11,952 nt of DNA, from assembly GCA_036759125.1 (NCBI GenBank), contig DAIOVG010000076.1:1-11952 (forward strand), in the 5' to 3' direction. Shown piece after piece: positions 1 through 7,985 of the stretch (its first letter is position 1; each line of letters starts with the position of its first letter). The translations under genes were made by a program, and so were the position numbers. Source of the stretch: CAXXOK01 sp036759125. GTDB taxonomy: Bacteria > Bacillota > Clostridia > Christensenellales > Aristaeellaceae. Under the pieces are notes generated by a model. That model worked only from the letters and a program-made list of their open reading frames with translations, ran no database searches and was not told where the DNA came from.

Positions 1-1764
1 GTAGGCAAACAGCTGCAACGGGATGATTGCCAGCAGCGGAGCCACAACATCGTCGCCTGCCGGGATTATTACCAGCTTGTCAACTTCCGGGGCAACCTGG
101 TCTTTCAGGTCCTCGCGGCAGATGGCCATCACCTGCGCGTCGCGCGCCTTGATCTCCTTAATGTTGGAAAGTGATTTGTCCAGCAGATCCGGCTGGGTGA
201 TGGCGGTGACCACCAAACGGCCTTCTTCCAAAAGCGCGATGGGGCCGTGCTTGAGCTCGCCGGAGGCATAGGCTTCGGAGAAAATATAGCTGACTTCCTT
301 GAGCTTCAATGCCGCTTCCATCGACAGAGCATAGTCAAGCCCGCGGCCCACAAAGAACACGTGGCCTTTGCTGCATTCTTCGGCTGCGATCTTCACCAGC
401 TGCTCTTCGGTGGCTACGGCAAGCGCGGCCTTCTTGGGCAGGGCGGCGATTTCGGCCTGCAGGGTTTTAATTTCTTCCTCTGTCAGCGTACCGCGCAGAT
501 CGCCCAGGGCGAGCGCGAGCAGCAGCAGGGTTTCCACCTGCGTGGAATAGGCCTTGGTGCTTGCCACGGCGATTTCCGGCCCGGCGTAGGTAAACAGGGT
601 GTTTTCCTCGCCCGCCTCGCGCGCGATGGTGGAGCCGACGACGTTGCAAATCACCAGGGTTTTGGCACCCTGCCGTTTGGCTTCGCGCAGCGCGGCCAGG
701 GTATCGGCGGTCTCGCCGCTTTGGGAAATCGCAATGAAGATCTCGTTGTCCGAAAGCATCGGCCCCCTGTAGCGGTACTCGCTGGCGAGGTCGACCTCCA
801 CGGGCACACGGGCAAGCTTCTCAATGGCATACTTGCCATAAACGCCGGCATGGTAGGCCGTGCCGCAGGCGACGATGGTAATCTTGCGCAGCGCTTTGGC
901 CTCCTGCGGTGTCACAGGCAGCCAGCTGTGGTCGTGCACATCGGCGCTATGGCGCGGAGAGTAGGTATTCTGCAGCGCTGTGGGCTGCTCGTGGATCTCC
1001 TTGAGCATGAAATGCGGATAGCCGCTTTTTTCGGCATTGCTCAGGTCCCAGGTTACGTGGTACAGCTCGTGGATAACGGGTTCGCCGTCCGCATTCACAA
1101 CCTCAATCCCGTCGGCGCTTAGTACGGCGACCTCCCGGTCGTTGAGGAAGATAACGTCGCGGGTATGGCTGAGCATGGCGGGGATATCGCTGGCGATATA
1201 GCTTTTGCCGTCCTGATGGCCTACAACCAGCGGACTTTCGTTGCGGGTGCAGAACAGTTTATCGGGCTCCTGTTCGCATACCACGCCAAGGGCGTAACTG
1301 CCCTTGAGCATTTGGGTGGCTTTGAGCAGGGCCTCTTTCATGTCGCCGTCATAGATTTCGGACAGCAGATGCGCCACAACCTCCGTATCGGTCTGCGATA
1401 CAAAGACACAGCCTTTTTCGGTCAGCTCTTTTCTCAGCTGCGCGTGGTTTTCAATAATGCCGTTATGCACGATGGCAATCGTTTGCGCGCTGTTGAAATG
1501 CGGGTGCGCGTTCACGTCGTTGGGCTCGCCGTGGGTGGCCCAGCGGGTATGCCCGATGCCGATATGCCCGTACAGGGGGCTTTGCTCCAGAAGGAGACCG
1601 AGGTTTTCCAACCGTCCCCTGGTTTTGGATATATGAAGCTTTCCATCTTTGCTCAGTACGGCAACCCCGGCGCTGTCATAACCGCGGTAGCTCAACCGCT
1701 CCAGTCCGTCCATCAGGATGGGGCAAGTCTCCTCATTGCCGATATAGCCGACGATTCCGCACAT
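1..1764 (-). CDS. glmS: Glutamine--fructose-6-phosphate aminotransferase (isomerizing), 3' end cut by window
   Basis: GlmS makes glucosamine-6-phosphate from fructose-6-phosphate and glutamine, the first committed step to UDP-GlcNAc and peptidoglycan; it is cytoplasmic. Reading the minus strand from 1764 gives MCGIVGYIG: Cys2, exposed after Met removal, is the N-terminal nucleophile of the class II glutaminase domain. HTRWATHG and HNGIIEN follow within that domain. The two SIS sugar-isomerase domains follow, with IVACGTAYHAG, SQSGETADT, ASTKAYSTQ and ELKHGPIALLEEG. The frame is open for 588 codons to base 1 and stops at PLQLFAY, so roughly 20-25 residues are missing by comparison with the usual length of about 600. 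The start is supported by GGAGGT about 8 bases upstream. No frameshift was seen when most of the frame was read. Identification is firm. Confidence 0.97.
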   Translation of the reverse strand, partial: MCGIVGYIGNEETCPILMDGLERLSYRGYDSAGVAVLSKDGKLHISKTRGRLENLGLLLEQSPLYGHIGIGHTRWATHGEPNDVNAHPHFNSAQTIAIVHNGIIENHAQLRKELTEKGCVFVSQTDTEVVAHLLSEIYDGDMKEALLKATQMLKGSYALGVVCEQEPDKLFCTRNESPLVVGHQDGKSYIASDIPAMLSHTRDVIFLNDREVAVLSADGIEVVNADGEPVIHELYHVTWDLSNAEKSGYPHFMLKEIHEQPTALQNTYSPRHSADVHDHSWLPVTPQEAKALRKITIVACGTAYHAGVYGKYAIEKLARVPVEVDLASEYRYRGPMLSDNEIFIAISQSGETADTLAALREAKRQGAKTLVICNVVGSTIAREAGEENTLFTYAGPEIAVASTKAYSTQVETLLLLALALGDLRGTLTEEEIKTLQAEIAALPKKAALAVATEEQLVKIAAEECSKGHVFFVGRGLDYALSMEAALKLKEVSYIFSEAYASGELKHGPIALLEEGRLVVTAITQPDLLDKSLSNIKEIKARDAQVMAICREDLKDQVAPEVDKLVIIPAGDDVVAPLLAIIPLQLFAY

Positions 1765-1795
1765 GAATTTTACCTCCGAGTGTTTGATTTCGGTC

Positions 1796-1837
1796 ATATT
1801 GTATTATATTGTATTATAAAATGCAAGCACTTTTCAA
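1796..1837 (-). promoter_or_regulatory. Putative glmS promoter containing a 10-bp tandem repeat
   Basis: On the minus strand TTGAAA (1832-1837) lies 18 bases before TACAAT (1808-1813), a reasonable sigma-A-type pair about 40 bases upstream of the glmS start. The -10 area is a perfect period-10 tandem repeat (1796-1818), which also creates two exact TATAAT hexamers at 1813-1818 and 1803-1808, so the true -10 is uncertain. The whole gap between glmS and the upstream CNNM gene is only 99 bases and shows no clear terminator. Confidence 0.55.
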
Positions 1838-1863
1838 AATTTGTGAAACCGGACGGGATTTTG

Positions 1864-3234
1864 TCAGTTCTTGTCTTTTTCCCTGTCCTTGTCTTTCTCC
1901 TTATCATCTTCCGCCGGAGCGGGCGGGATAATGGAGACCAGCGCCTTTTCCAAACGGTGGTCGATGATCTCTTCCACCTTGATATGCAGGCCGTAGATAT
2001 CTACCTCGGGGGTGGAGCCATCCTCGGGGATGGTGTTGAAACAGGAGAACACCATGCCGCCGAGGGTATCGTATTCCTCGTCCAGCGGCAGCTCGATCTC
2101 CAGGGCGTCGGCAAGGGTTTCCAGCTCTACGCTGCCGTCGCAGCGCCATAGGTTATCGCCAACCTTGACAACCTCGATCTCCTCCGCTGGGTCGAACTCG
2201 TCGTAAATGTTGCCGACGATCTCTTCAATGAGATCCTCCATGGTCACAATGCCGCTCATGCCGCCGTACTCGTCCACGACGATCGCCATGTGAACCTTCT
2301 GTTTCTGCATATCGCGGAACAGCACGTCGGCGGGTACGGTTTCGGGCACCAGGTAGGCGGGGCGCAGCAGTTCCCGCAGGGATTTTTGCTGCTCGTCCAG
2401 CGCGTTCATCAGGAAATCGCGTGTGTTCAGGATTCCGGTAATATCGTCGATATCCTCATCGTATACGGGGAAGCGGCTCAGGCCGGATTCGCGGATGGTC
2501 TGGATGATCTCTTCAAAGCTATCCTCCACGTGGATGGCAACGACGTCCATCCTGTGTACCATCACATACTCGGCGGTGATATTGTTGAACTCGAAGATGT
2601 TTTCAATCATCTCGCGTTCGTCTTCCTGTATGGTGCCGCGCTCGCCGCCGATATCGACCATGAGGCGGATTTCCTCCTCGGTCACGGTGGATTTGTCAGC
2701 GTTGGGGTTGATGCGTAAAAGCCGCAAAATCCCGTTGGTGGAAACGCTTAAGAGCCACACGATGGGCTTGAAAATCACCTGCACCACGATGATGACGCGG
2801 CTGGAGAGCCTGGCGACCTTTTCGGGGTTTTGCATGGCGATGCGTTTTGGCGCAAGTTCGCCAAGCACCAGGGTGAAATAGCTGAGGATGATTGTTACCA
2901 CGATCATGGACACGGTGGAAATCACCTGCTCCGATAGCAAGGTAAATCCTCCTGAGATCAGAGCTCTTGTGATGCGGCCCGCAAAGTTGCTGGCGGCGAA
3001 CGCGCTTGCTAAAAATCCGCCCAGGGTGATTGCAACCTGTATCGTAGACAGGAAATCACTGGGGGATTCGGCCAGCCGGAGCATCATGGCGGCTTTCTTA
3101 TCGCCTTCTTCGGCCTGTTTTCGAACTTTGTTTTCGTTGATAGATATAACGGCGATCTCCGTAGCTGCGAAGAATGCGTTGATCAGGATCAGAACGAACT
3201 GAAGCAGTAGTTGACTGCCTATAGGGTCGTCCAA
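1864..3234 (-). CDS. CNNM/CorC (HlyC) family membrane protein: DUF21, two CBS domains, CorC_HlyC domain
   Basis: This is a 456-residue member of the widespread family often labelled hemolysin or CorC; relatives are implicated in Mg2+ or other divalent cation export and homeostasis. The DUF21/CNNM transmembrane domain covers about residues 5-180 and includes the conserved GELAPK motif at 125-130. A CBS pair occupies about 215-345 (SRFPVYDE and VVDEYGGMSGIVTMEDLIEEIVG are typical). The CorC_HlyC transporter-associated domain is at about 352-436 (DEEYDTLGGMVF). The last 14 residues are a highly charged Asp/Glu/Lys/Arg tail. The start is TTG at 3232-3234, chosen because AGGAGG lies at 3245-3250 and the DUF21 domain begins at once. 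It is separated from phoR by a terminator and has its own promoter, so it is probably not part of the phosphate operon. The ion transported cannot be told from sequence. Confidence 0.93.
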   Translation of the reverse strand: MDDPIGSQLLLQFVLILINAFFAATEIAVISINENKVRKQAEEGDKKAAMMLRLAESPSDFLSTIQVAITLGGFLASAFAASNFAGRITRALISGGFTLLSEQVISTVSMIVVTIILSYFTLVLGELAPKRIAMQNPEKVARLSSRVIIVVQVIFKPIVWLLSVSTNGILRLLRINPNADKSTVTEEEIRLMVDIGGERGTIQEDEREMIENIFEFNNITAEYVMVHRMDVVAIHVEDSFEEIIQTIRESGLSRFPVYDEDIDDITGILNTRDFLMNALDEQQKSLRELLRPAYLVPETVPADVLFRDMQKQKVHMAIVVDEYGGMSGIVTMEDLIEEIVGNIYDEFDPAEEIEVVKVGDNLWRCDGSVELETLADALEIELPLDEEYDTLGGMVFSCFNTIPEDGSTPEVDIYGLHIKVEEIIDHRLEKALVSIIPPAPAEDDKEKDKDREKDKN

Positions 3235-3288
3235 GGAATAGTCCCCTCCTTTGGTGAGAAACGACGTGCGTCTTGGTTGCGATACGCT

Positions 3289-3297
3289 ATTATAGCA
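3289..3297 (-). promoter_or_regulatory. Extended -10 promoter for the CNNM/CorC gene
   Basis: The minus strand carries TGCTATAAT (3297 to 3289), an extended -10 element with perfect TATAAT, about 55 bases upstream of the TTG start. No good -35 hexamer lies 16-18 bases upstream, which is acceptable for extended -10 promoters. It sits just downstream of the phoR terminator, supporting an independent transcription unit. Confidence 0.55.
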
Positions 3298-3321
3298 CAG
3301 GTATGGCCTTTCTTGCTAGTG

Positions 3322-3351
3322 AAAAAGCCTCCCATCGATCTGGAAGGCTTT
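3322..3351 (-). terminator. Rho-independent terminator after phoR
   Basis: On the minus strand AAAGCCT (3351-3345) pairs with AGGCTTT (3330-3324) around a 14-base loop that can close two further G-C pairs, and the 3' arm runs into a short T-tract (TTTTT, 3326-3322). It begins 9 bases past the phoR stop and would end the pst-pho operon transcript. Confidence 0.75.
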
Positions 3352-3359
3352 GACAGGGC

Positions 3360-5006
3360 TTACGCCTGCGCGGCAGGGAAGCGGATTGTGATCTCCGTGC
3401 CCTTCTCCGGTTCGCTTTTCAGGCTCACCGCGGCGCCATGCAGCTGCGCGCCGTTTTTCACGATCGACAGGCCCAGACCCGTGCCTCCGGTCTCCTTGGA
3501 GCGGCTGGAATCCACCCGGTAGAAGCGTTCAAATACCCGGTGATGGTGCTCGGGCGGGATGCCAAGGCCGGTATCCTTGACAGTAATGAAGGGCTGATTC
3601 TCATTGGTGCCGACCAGCACAGATACGCTGCCGGACTTTTTGTTGTATTTGATGGCGTTATCAATCAAGTTGATGATCATTTCCTCAAGCAGGGTGCGGT
3701 CGCCCAGCACAATGGTCTGCTCGCCCTCCACATTGAGGCTGACGCCGGATTTTTCCGCGTAATCGCGCAGCTTGCTTGCGCAGGCTTGCGTGAGCATATA
3801 CAGCTCCACGGGATTCTTCACCTTGGTGACGCCCTCGTCGAGCTTGGACAGGCGGAGAATGTCCTCTACCAGCGATAACAGCCTCAGGCTTTCCTGATGG
3901 ATTTTCCTGCCGAGCGTCGCGGTATCCTCCGGCTTGGCAAGCCCCGTTTCCAACAGCTCCGCGTAGCCGGAAATGGTCGTCAGCGGTGTGCGCAGCTCGT
4001 GGCTTACGTTGGCGGTGAACTGCTTACGGTTCTGCTCGGCGGTCTGGGCTTCGGTGATGTCCTGCAAAAGCAGCACGATGCCGACCTCGCCCTCGGAGGG
4101 GCTGGAGGACACATGGTAGGTGCGCCCGGCAATGCGCATTTCGCCGCTCCCGCCATTGTTGGAGAGGATGCGCATCAGCGTCTCGTTGCGGTTGATTTCC
4201 AAAAGCGGCTTGTGCAGCAGGTTGCCGTCCCCGGCGTTGAGTATCTGCCGCGCGGCGGGGTTGATGACCAGAATACGGTTCCCCTCGCCCAGCACGATCA
4301 GGCCCTCGCGCAGGCCCCGCAGCATGGTGGCGAGCTCGGTCTGGTGGCGCTTCTGCTCGCGCATCTGTTCGGCAATGCGGCGATTTTGCGCGTCCATGCG
4401 CCGAAGCATCGGGGAAAATTCCTCATAGGCATCGGACAATAGGGGATCGTCGAGGTTGATTTTGTTCAGCGGCCCGATGATGGACGCGGTAATGGGCTTG
4501 GCCAGCTGGTAGGCGAGGATGGTGGAAATGAAGAAGCCCAGGATAATCCATATGATCATGCCGCTGACCGTAACCCATACGCTTTTCAGCGCTCCGGCCA
4601 CGCGCAGTATGTAGGCATCGTTAAGCTTCACGGCATAGTAAACGCTCGTTTCGCCGATGGTTGCGGACGACCGGCTGGAGCTGCCCGTACCGGTCCTCAT
4701 CGCTTCGACGATCTCCGGGCGGTCGGCATGGTTTTCCATCACATCCGAATCGGCCGCATTGTCAAACAAGACGACGCCGTTTGGATCAATCAGCGTGACG
4801 CGGTTGACAAAAATCCCGGTGCGCAGGTAGGCGGCCGGGTCACTTTGATTGCGCAGCATGGCGGACAGCGCATCGGCCTCCGTGCGCAGCTGGGCTTGCA
4901 GCTGGCTGCTGAAATACATGTACATCCCGCCGATTAAAAGGACCGACAGCAGAAGCGAAACAAGCATGGAGAACAGGACCAGGCTTCGAAACAGCTTTCT
5001 CCTCAC
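3360..5006 (-). CDS. phoR: Phosphate-regulon sensor histidine kinase PhoR
   Basis: This is a 548-residue membrane sensor kinase that would phosphorylate PhoP under phosphate limitation. Visible parts: TM1 at about 8-28; an extracytoplasmic sensor of about 115 residues (containing MENHADRPEIVEAM); TM2 at about 143-165; a HAMP-like stretch to about 210; a PAS domain at about 225-320; the H-box SHELRTPL with phospho-acceptor His336; the N-box NLIDNAIKY (446-454); the G1 box DTGLGIP (478-484); FERFYRVD; and the G2 box GGTGLGLSIVK (507-517). The start is GTG at 5004-5006, inside a GTGA overlap with the phoP stop and 7 bases after GGAGG. An upstream in-frame ATG at 5138 would only add 44 residues of antisense-like sequence from within phoP. 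Its place last in the pst operon, directly after the regulator gene, supports PhoR rather than another PAS-containing kinase such as WalK or ResE. Confidence 0.93.
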   Translation of the reverse strand: MRRKLFRSLVLFSMLVSLLLSVLLIGGMYMYFSSQLQAQLRTEADALSAMLRNQSDPAAYLRTGIFVNRVTLIDPNGVVLFDNAADSDVMENHADRPEIVEAMRTGTGSSSRSSATIGETSVYYAVKLNDAYILRVAGALKSVWVTVSGMIIWIILGFFISTILAYQLAKPITASIIGPLNKINLDDPLLSDAYEEFSPMLRRMDAQNRRIAEQMREQKRHQTELATMLRGLREGLIVLGEGNRILVINPAARQILNAGDGNLLHKPLLEINRNETLMRILSNNGGSGEMRIAGRTYHVSSSPSEGEVGIVLLLQDITEAQTAEQNRKQFTANVSHELRTPLTTISGYAELLETGLAKPEDTATLGRKIHQESLRLLSLVEDILRLSKLDEGVTKVKNPVELYMLTQACASKLRDYAEKSGVSLNVEGEQTIVLGDRTLLEEMIINLIDNAIKYNKKSGSVSVLVGTNENQPFITVKDTGLGIPPEHHHRVFERFYRVDSSRSKETGGTGLGLSIVKNGAQLHGAAVSLKSEPEKGTEITIRFPAAQA

Positions 5007-5677
5007 GGCGTTTCCTCCAGTTTGTAGCCCACGCCACGTACGGTGTGGATCATTTCTCCGCAGCGGTTCAGCTTCAGGCGCAGGGAACGGATGTGCACGT
5101 CCACGGTGCGCGTATCGCCCGCGTAGTTCAGGCCCCAAACGTCGTCCAAAAGCATATTGCGCGTGACGGCCTTGCCCGCGTGCGTCATCAGAAACGACAG
5201 CAGCTCAAACTCCATATGGGTGAGCTCCACGGTCACGTCGTCGGCCAGCACCAGGTGGCGTTCCCGGTCGAGCGTCAGGCTGCCGACGGTGATGACCGCC
5301 TCGGTTTTCACGTCCTCGCTCCTGCGCAACAGCGCTTTGACCCGCGCTAAAAGCTCCATGACGCCAAAGGGTTTGGACAGGTAATCATCCGCGCCCGCGT
5401 CCAGACCGCGCACCTTGTCCATCTCGGTGCCTTTGGCGGTCACCAGGATAATGGGCAAACGCTTGGTGCGGGGCTCGCGGCGCAGGCTCTGTAAAAGGGT
5501 GACCCCGTCTTCGCCCGGAAGCATGACGTCCAGAAGCACCAGCGAGGGGAGCTTTTGCTTGATCGCCGTGCGGAATGACGCGGCGTTTACAAAGCCTTCC
5601 ACTTCAAAGCCTGCTTGTTTTAAGGCGTAGAGCTCCAGTTCGCGGACCCCGGTATCATCTTCTACAATATAGATCAC
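5003..5677 (-). CDS. phoP: Phosphate-regulon response regulator PhoP (OmpR/PhoB family)
   Basis: This is a 224-residue OmpR-family transcription factor. The receiver domain (about 1-115) has acidic-pocket Asp7 and Asp8, the phosphorylation site Asp50 (LLDVMLPGEDG), Thr80 (ILVTAKG) and Lys102 (LSKPF). The winged-helix DNA-binding domain (about 128-222) has ELTHMEFELLSFL, TRTVDVHIRSLRLKL and the C-terminal TVRGVGYKLE, typical of the family. It starts with GTG at 5675-5677, overlapping the phoU stop in GTGA and preceded by AAGGAG. The overlap on both sides implies translational coupling with phoU and phoR. The expected targets are the Pho boxes at 8890-8928 and 8964-9002, which would make the operon autoregulated. 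Confidence 0.93.
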   Translation of the reverse strand: MIYIVEDDTGVRELELYALKQAGFEVEGFVNAASFRTAIKQKLPSLVLLDVMLPGEDGVTLLQSLRREPRTKRLPIILVTAKGTEMDKVRGLDAGADDYLSKPFGVMELLARVKALLRRSEDVKTEAVITVGSLTLDRERHLVLADDVTVELTHMEFELLSFLMTHAGKAVTRNMLLDDVWGLNYAGDTRTVDVHIRSLRLKLNRCGEMIHTVRGVGYKLEETP

Positions 5678-6333
5678 CTGAGCTCGTCTCCTTTATACAG
5701 GCCGGTCACGCAGTACTCCACCCATTCGGCGATGTTCACCGCGTGGTCGCCGATCCGTTCGTAATATTTTGCGATCATCAGGAAATCCATGCCCTCGATG
5801 CTGCGGCTGGAATCCTTGGCCATATAGCTGGCAATCTCCTGTTTGACTTCCACAAAAAGCGCATCCACGATATCGTCGTCGTCCATCACAACGCGGGCAA
5901 GCTCCACGTCCTGGCGCACATAGGCATCCACAGCGCGGTGCACCATATCAATCGCGGTGCGGGACATCGCCAGAAAATGCTCGGGCCGCTGCTTGATCTC
6001 GTAATCGATCATCGTGATGATCTCGGAAATATCGGCCGCATGATCGGCGATCCGTTCCATATCGGTGATCATTTTAAGCGCCGAGGACACCACACGCAAA
6101 TCGTGGGCAACCGGCTGGCGGGTGAGCAGCATCCGCAGGCAAAGGCTCTCAATTTCGCGCTCCTTGCGGTCAATGACCGAATCGCCCTCGATGATCTCCT
6201 CCGCGCGCTTTTTATCCAGGCTCTGCAAAACATCACTGGCGGCTTCCAGCGTGTTCTCAATCATGCCGCACATTTCGATCATCTGCTGGTTCAGCACGTC
6301 GACCTGTGCGTCGAAAAGATTTTTTCTCATCAT
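5674..6333 (-). CDS. phoU: Phosphate signalling complex protein PhoU
   Basis: PhoU is a peripheral cytoplasmic protein linking Pst transporter state to PhoR and restraining phosphate uptake. The 219 residues match the usual length of about 215-240. The fold is two three-helix repeats, each with the family's acidic metal-binding signature: DMERIADHAADISE at about 91-104 and YYERIGDHAVNIAEW at about 190-204. Two consecutive ATGs are possible starts. The first (6331-6333) overlaps the pstB stop in ATGA but lies only 5 bases from GGGAGG. The second (6328-6330) has better spacing of 8 bases, so the true protein may be one residue shorter. Its position between pstB and phoP is classical. Confidence 0.96.
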   Translation of the reverse strand: MMRKNLFDAQVDVLNQQMIEMCGMIENTLEAASDVLQSLDKKRAEEIIEGDSVIDRKEREIESLCLRMLLTRQPVAHDLRVVSSALKMITDMERIADHAADISEIITMIDYEIKQRPEHFLAMSRTAIDMVHRAVDAYVRQDVELARVVMDDDDIVDALFVEVKQEIASYMAKDSSRSIEGMDFLMIAKYYERIGDHAVNIAEWVEYCVTGLYKGDELR

Positions 6334-7079
6334 CCGAACCTCCCTGTGATGTAATCTTCGGTTCTCTTGTCCCTGGGCATCGTAAACAGGTTTTTGGTCT
6401 CGCCGGATTCAATCACCTCACCCAGGAGGAAAAACGCCGTGGTATCGCTGATGCGCAGCGCCTGCTGCATATTGTGGGTTACGATAGCGATGGTATACTT
6501 TCCCTTCAGCTCTACGGCCAGCTCTTCGATCTTTCCGGTGGAAATGGGGTCCAGCGCGCTGGTGGGCTCATCCATCAGCAGCACCTCCGGCTGAACCGCC
6601 AGCGCCCTGGCGATGCAAAGGCGCTGCTGCTGTCCGCCGGACAGGCCCAAGGCGCTGTTGTGCAGGCGATCCTTGACCTCTTCCCAAATGGCGGCATCCT
6701 GCAGGGAGCGTTCCACCACCTCATCCAGCATCGCTTTGCGGCGTATGCCATGGGTGCGCGGGCCATAGGCGATATTATCGTAGATGCTCATGGGGAAGGG
6801 GTTGGGTTTCTGAAACACCATCCCCACGCGCTTGCGAAGCTTGTTTACGTCCATATCTCCGTAAATATCTTCGCCGTCGAGCGTGATACTTCCTGTTATC
6901 CGGCAGCTAGGGATCAGGTCGTTCATACGGTTGAGCGTCTTGATCAGCGTGGATTTTCCGCAACCGGACGGCCCGATGAACGCCGTGATCTCATGCTCCG
7001 GAATTTGGAGATCAACGCTTTTGAGCGCTTGAAAATCACCATAAAACAGATCCAGATTTTTGGTTTCGATTTTATACAT
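6330..7079 (-). CDS. pstB: Phosphate ABC transporter ATP-binding protein PstB
   Basis: PstB is the ATPase subunit of the high-affinity phosphate importer. Its 249 residues contain a complete ABC cassette: Walker A GPSGCGKST (36-44), Q-loop Gln90 in MVFQKPNPFPMSIYDN, signature LSGGQ (146-150), Walker B VLLMDEP (166-172) and H-loop His202. The FQKPNPFPMSIYDNIAYGPR stretch and LNRMND after Walker A are characteristic of PstB among ABC ATPases. The ATG at 7077-7079 lies 3 bases after the pstA stop, with AAGGAG overlapping the end of pstA. The stop overlaps the phoU start. Confidence 0.97.
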   Translation of the reverse strand: MYKIETKNLDLFYGDFQALKSVDLQIPEHEITAFIGPSGCGKSTLIKTLNRMNDLIPSCRITGSITLDGEDIYGDMDVNKLRKRVGMVFQKPNPFPMSIYDNIAYGPRTHGIRRKAMLDEVVERSLQDAAIWEEVKDRLHNSALGLSGGQQQRLCIARALAVQPEVLLMDEPTSALDPISTGKIEELAVELKGKYTIAIVTHNMQQALRISDTTAFFLLGEVIESGETKNLFTMPRDKRTEDYITGRFG

Positions 7080-7082
7080 AGT

Positions 7083-7985
7083 CTACTCCTTCACAATTCT
7101 GCGGGAAATCAGGCGGGATAAGCCGTTCATCACCAGAACGAACACGAGCAGCACTGACGCCGCCGCGTAAGCCTTGCCCACGAAGTGCCCCTCCCCGGCC
7201 AGCATATACATGTGCACTGCCAGCGTGCTGCCGGACGACGATATGCCGGTGGCAAGCTTGGCGACCGTCCCCGCGGTGAAGATCAGCGCGGCGGTTTCGC
7301 CGACAATGCGGCCGATGGACAGCACAACACCTGCGAGGATCCCCGGCGCGGCGGGCGGGAGCACAATACGGAATACCGTGCGCAGCTTGCCCGCCCCCAG
7401 CCCGTAGCTGCCTTCGCGGTAGCTGACCGGCACGGATAAAAGCGCTTCCTCGGTGGTACGCATGATGAGCGGCAGGATCATCAGGCTCAGCGTCAGCGCG
7501 CCCGCGATCAGCGACATCCCCATTCCCAGCGCGATGACGAAGAACACCATGCCGAACAGGCCGTAGATAATACTGGGAATACCGGCAAGCGTTTCTGCCG
7601 TGACGCGGATGGCCTTGACCAAAACGCTGTTGCGTTTGGAATACTCGCTGAGGAAAATCGCGGCGCCGATGCCGACCGGTACGGCAAAGAACAACGACAT
7701 AAACGTTATGATGAAGGTGTTGATCAGCGAGGGCATCAGGCTTTGGTTATCCGTCGTATACTGGAAGGAGAACAGGTCCCACGAGAGATTGGGGATGCCC
7801 TGCACCAGGATGCTCAGCGTTACCTGGAAGAACAGGAACATGGTGATCAGCACGCTCAGGAAGGTGACGAGCCGGATAAGCGCCGAGAACGGATGTCGGA
7901 TCACGCGCAGCTTCCACTCCTTGGCCTTCACGGCGATGCGCTGCTTCCAATGCATATCCTTGGGTGCGGCAGGATTGTGGCTCAT
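7083..7985 (-). CDS. pstA: Phosphate ABC transporter permease PstA
   Basis: This is one of the two channel-forming membrane subunits of the phosphate importer, 300 residues long. A charged cytoplasmic N-terminus (about 1-32) precedes TM1 (about 37-60), an extracytoplasmic loop, and several further membrane segments. The motif AETLAGIPSIIYGLFGM (130-146) is typical of PstA and PstC. The EAA loop that contacts the ATPase is at about 190-210 (EGSYGLGAGKLRTVFRIVLP). Family-typical IGRIVGETAALIFTAG follows (224-239). The start is ATG at 7983-7985 with AGGAGG 8 bases upstream, overlapping the pstC stop as ATGA. Confidence 0.96.
   Translation of the reverse strand: MSHNPAAPKDMHWKQRIAVKAKEWKLRVIRHPFSALIRLVTFLSVLITMFLFFQVTLSILVQGIPNLSWDLFSFQYTTDNQSLMPSLINTFIITFMSLFFAVPVGIGAAIFLSEYSKRNSVLVKAIRVTAETLAGIPSIIYGLFGMVFFVIALGMGMSLIAGALTLSLMILPLIMRTTEEALLSVPVSYREGSYGLGAGKLRTVFRIVLPPAAPGILAGVVLSIGRIVGETAALIFTAGTVAKLATGISSSGSTLAVHMYMLAGEGHFVGKAYAAASVLLVFVLVMNGLSRLISRRIVKE

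Noticed and set aside
1765..1863. Terminator for the CNNM gene
   Set aside because: The only pairing seen is a weak TTTCA/TGAAA stem without G-C content; not enough to call.
247..2151. Long open frames on the plus strand (about 247-1122 and 1165-2151)
   Set aside because: They lie opposite glmS and the CNNM gene. Their translations show no family motifs, while the minus-strand proteins match known families throughout.
5007..5138. N-terminal extension of PhoR to an ATG at 5138
   Set aside because: It lies inside the phoP coding region, and the GTG at 5006 has GGAGG and begins right before the first membrane segment.
5575..7121. Plus-strand open frames of 250-270 codons opposite phoU and pstB
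   Set aside because: They are antisense shadows of strongly coding minus-strand genes in GC-rich sequence; there is no supported start and no recognisable domain.
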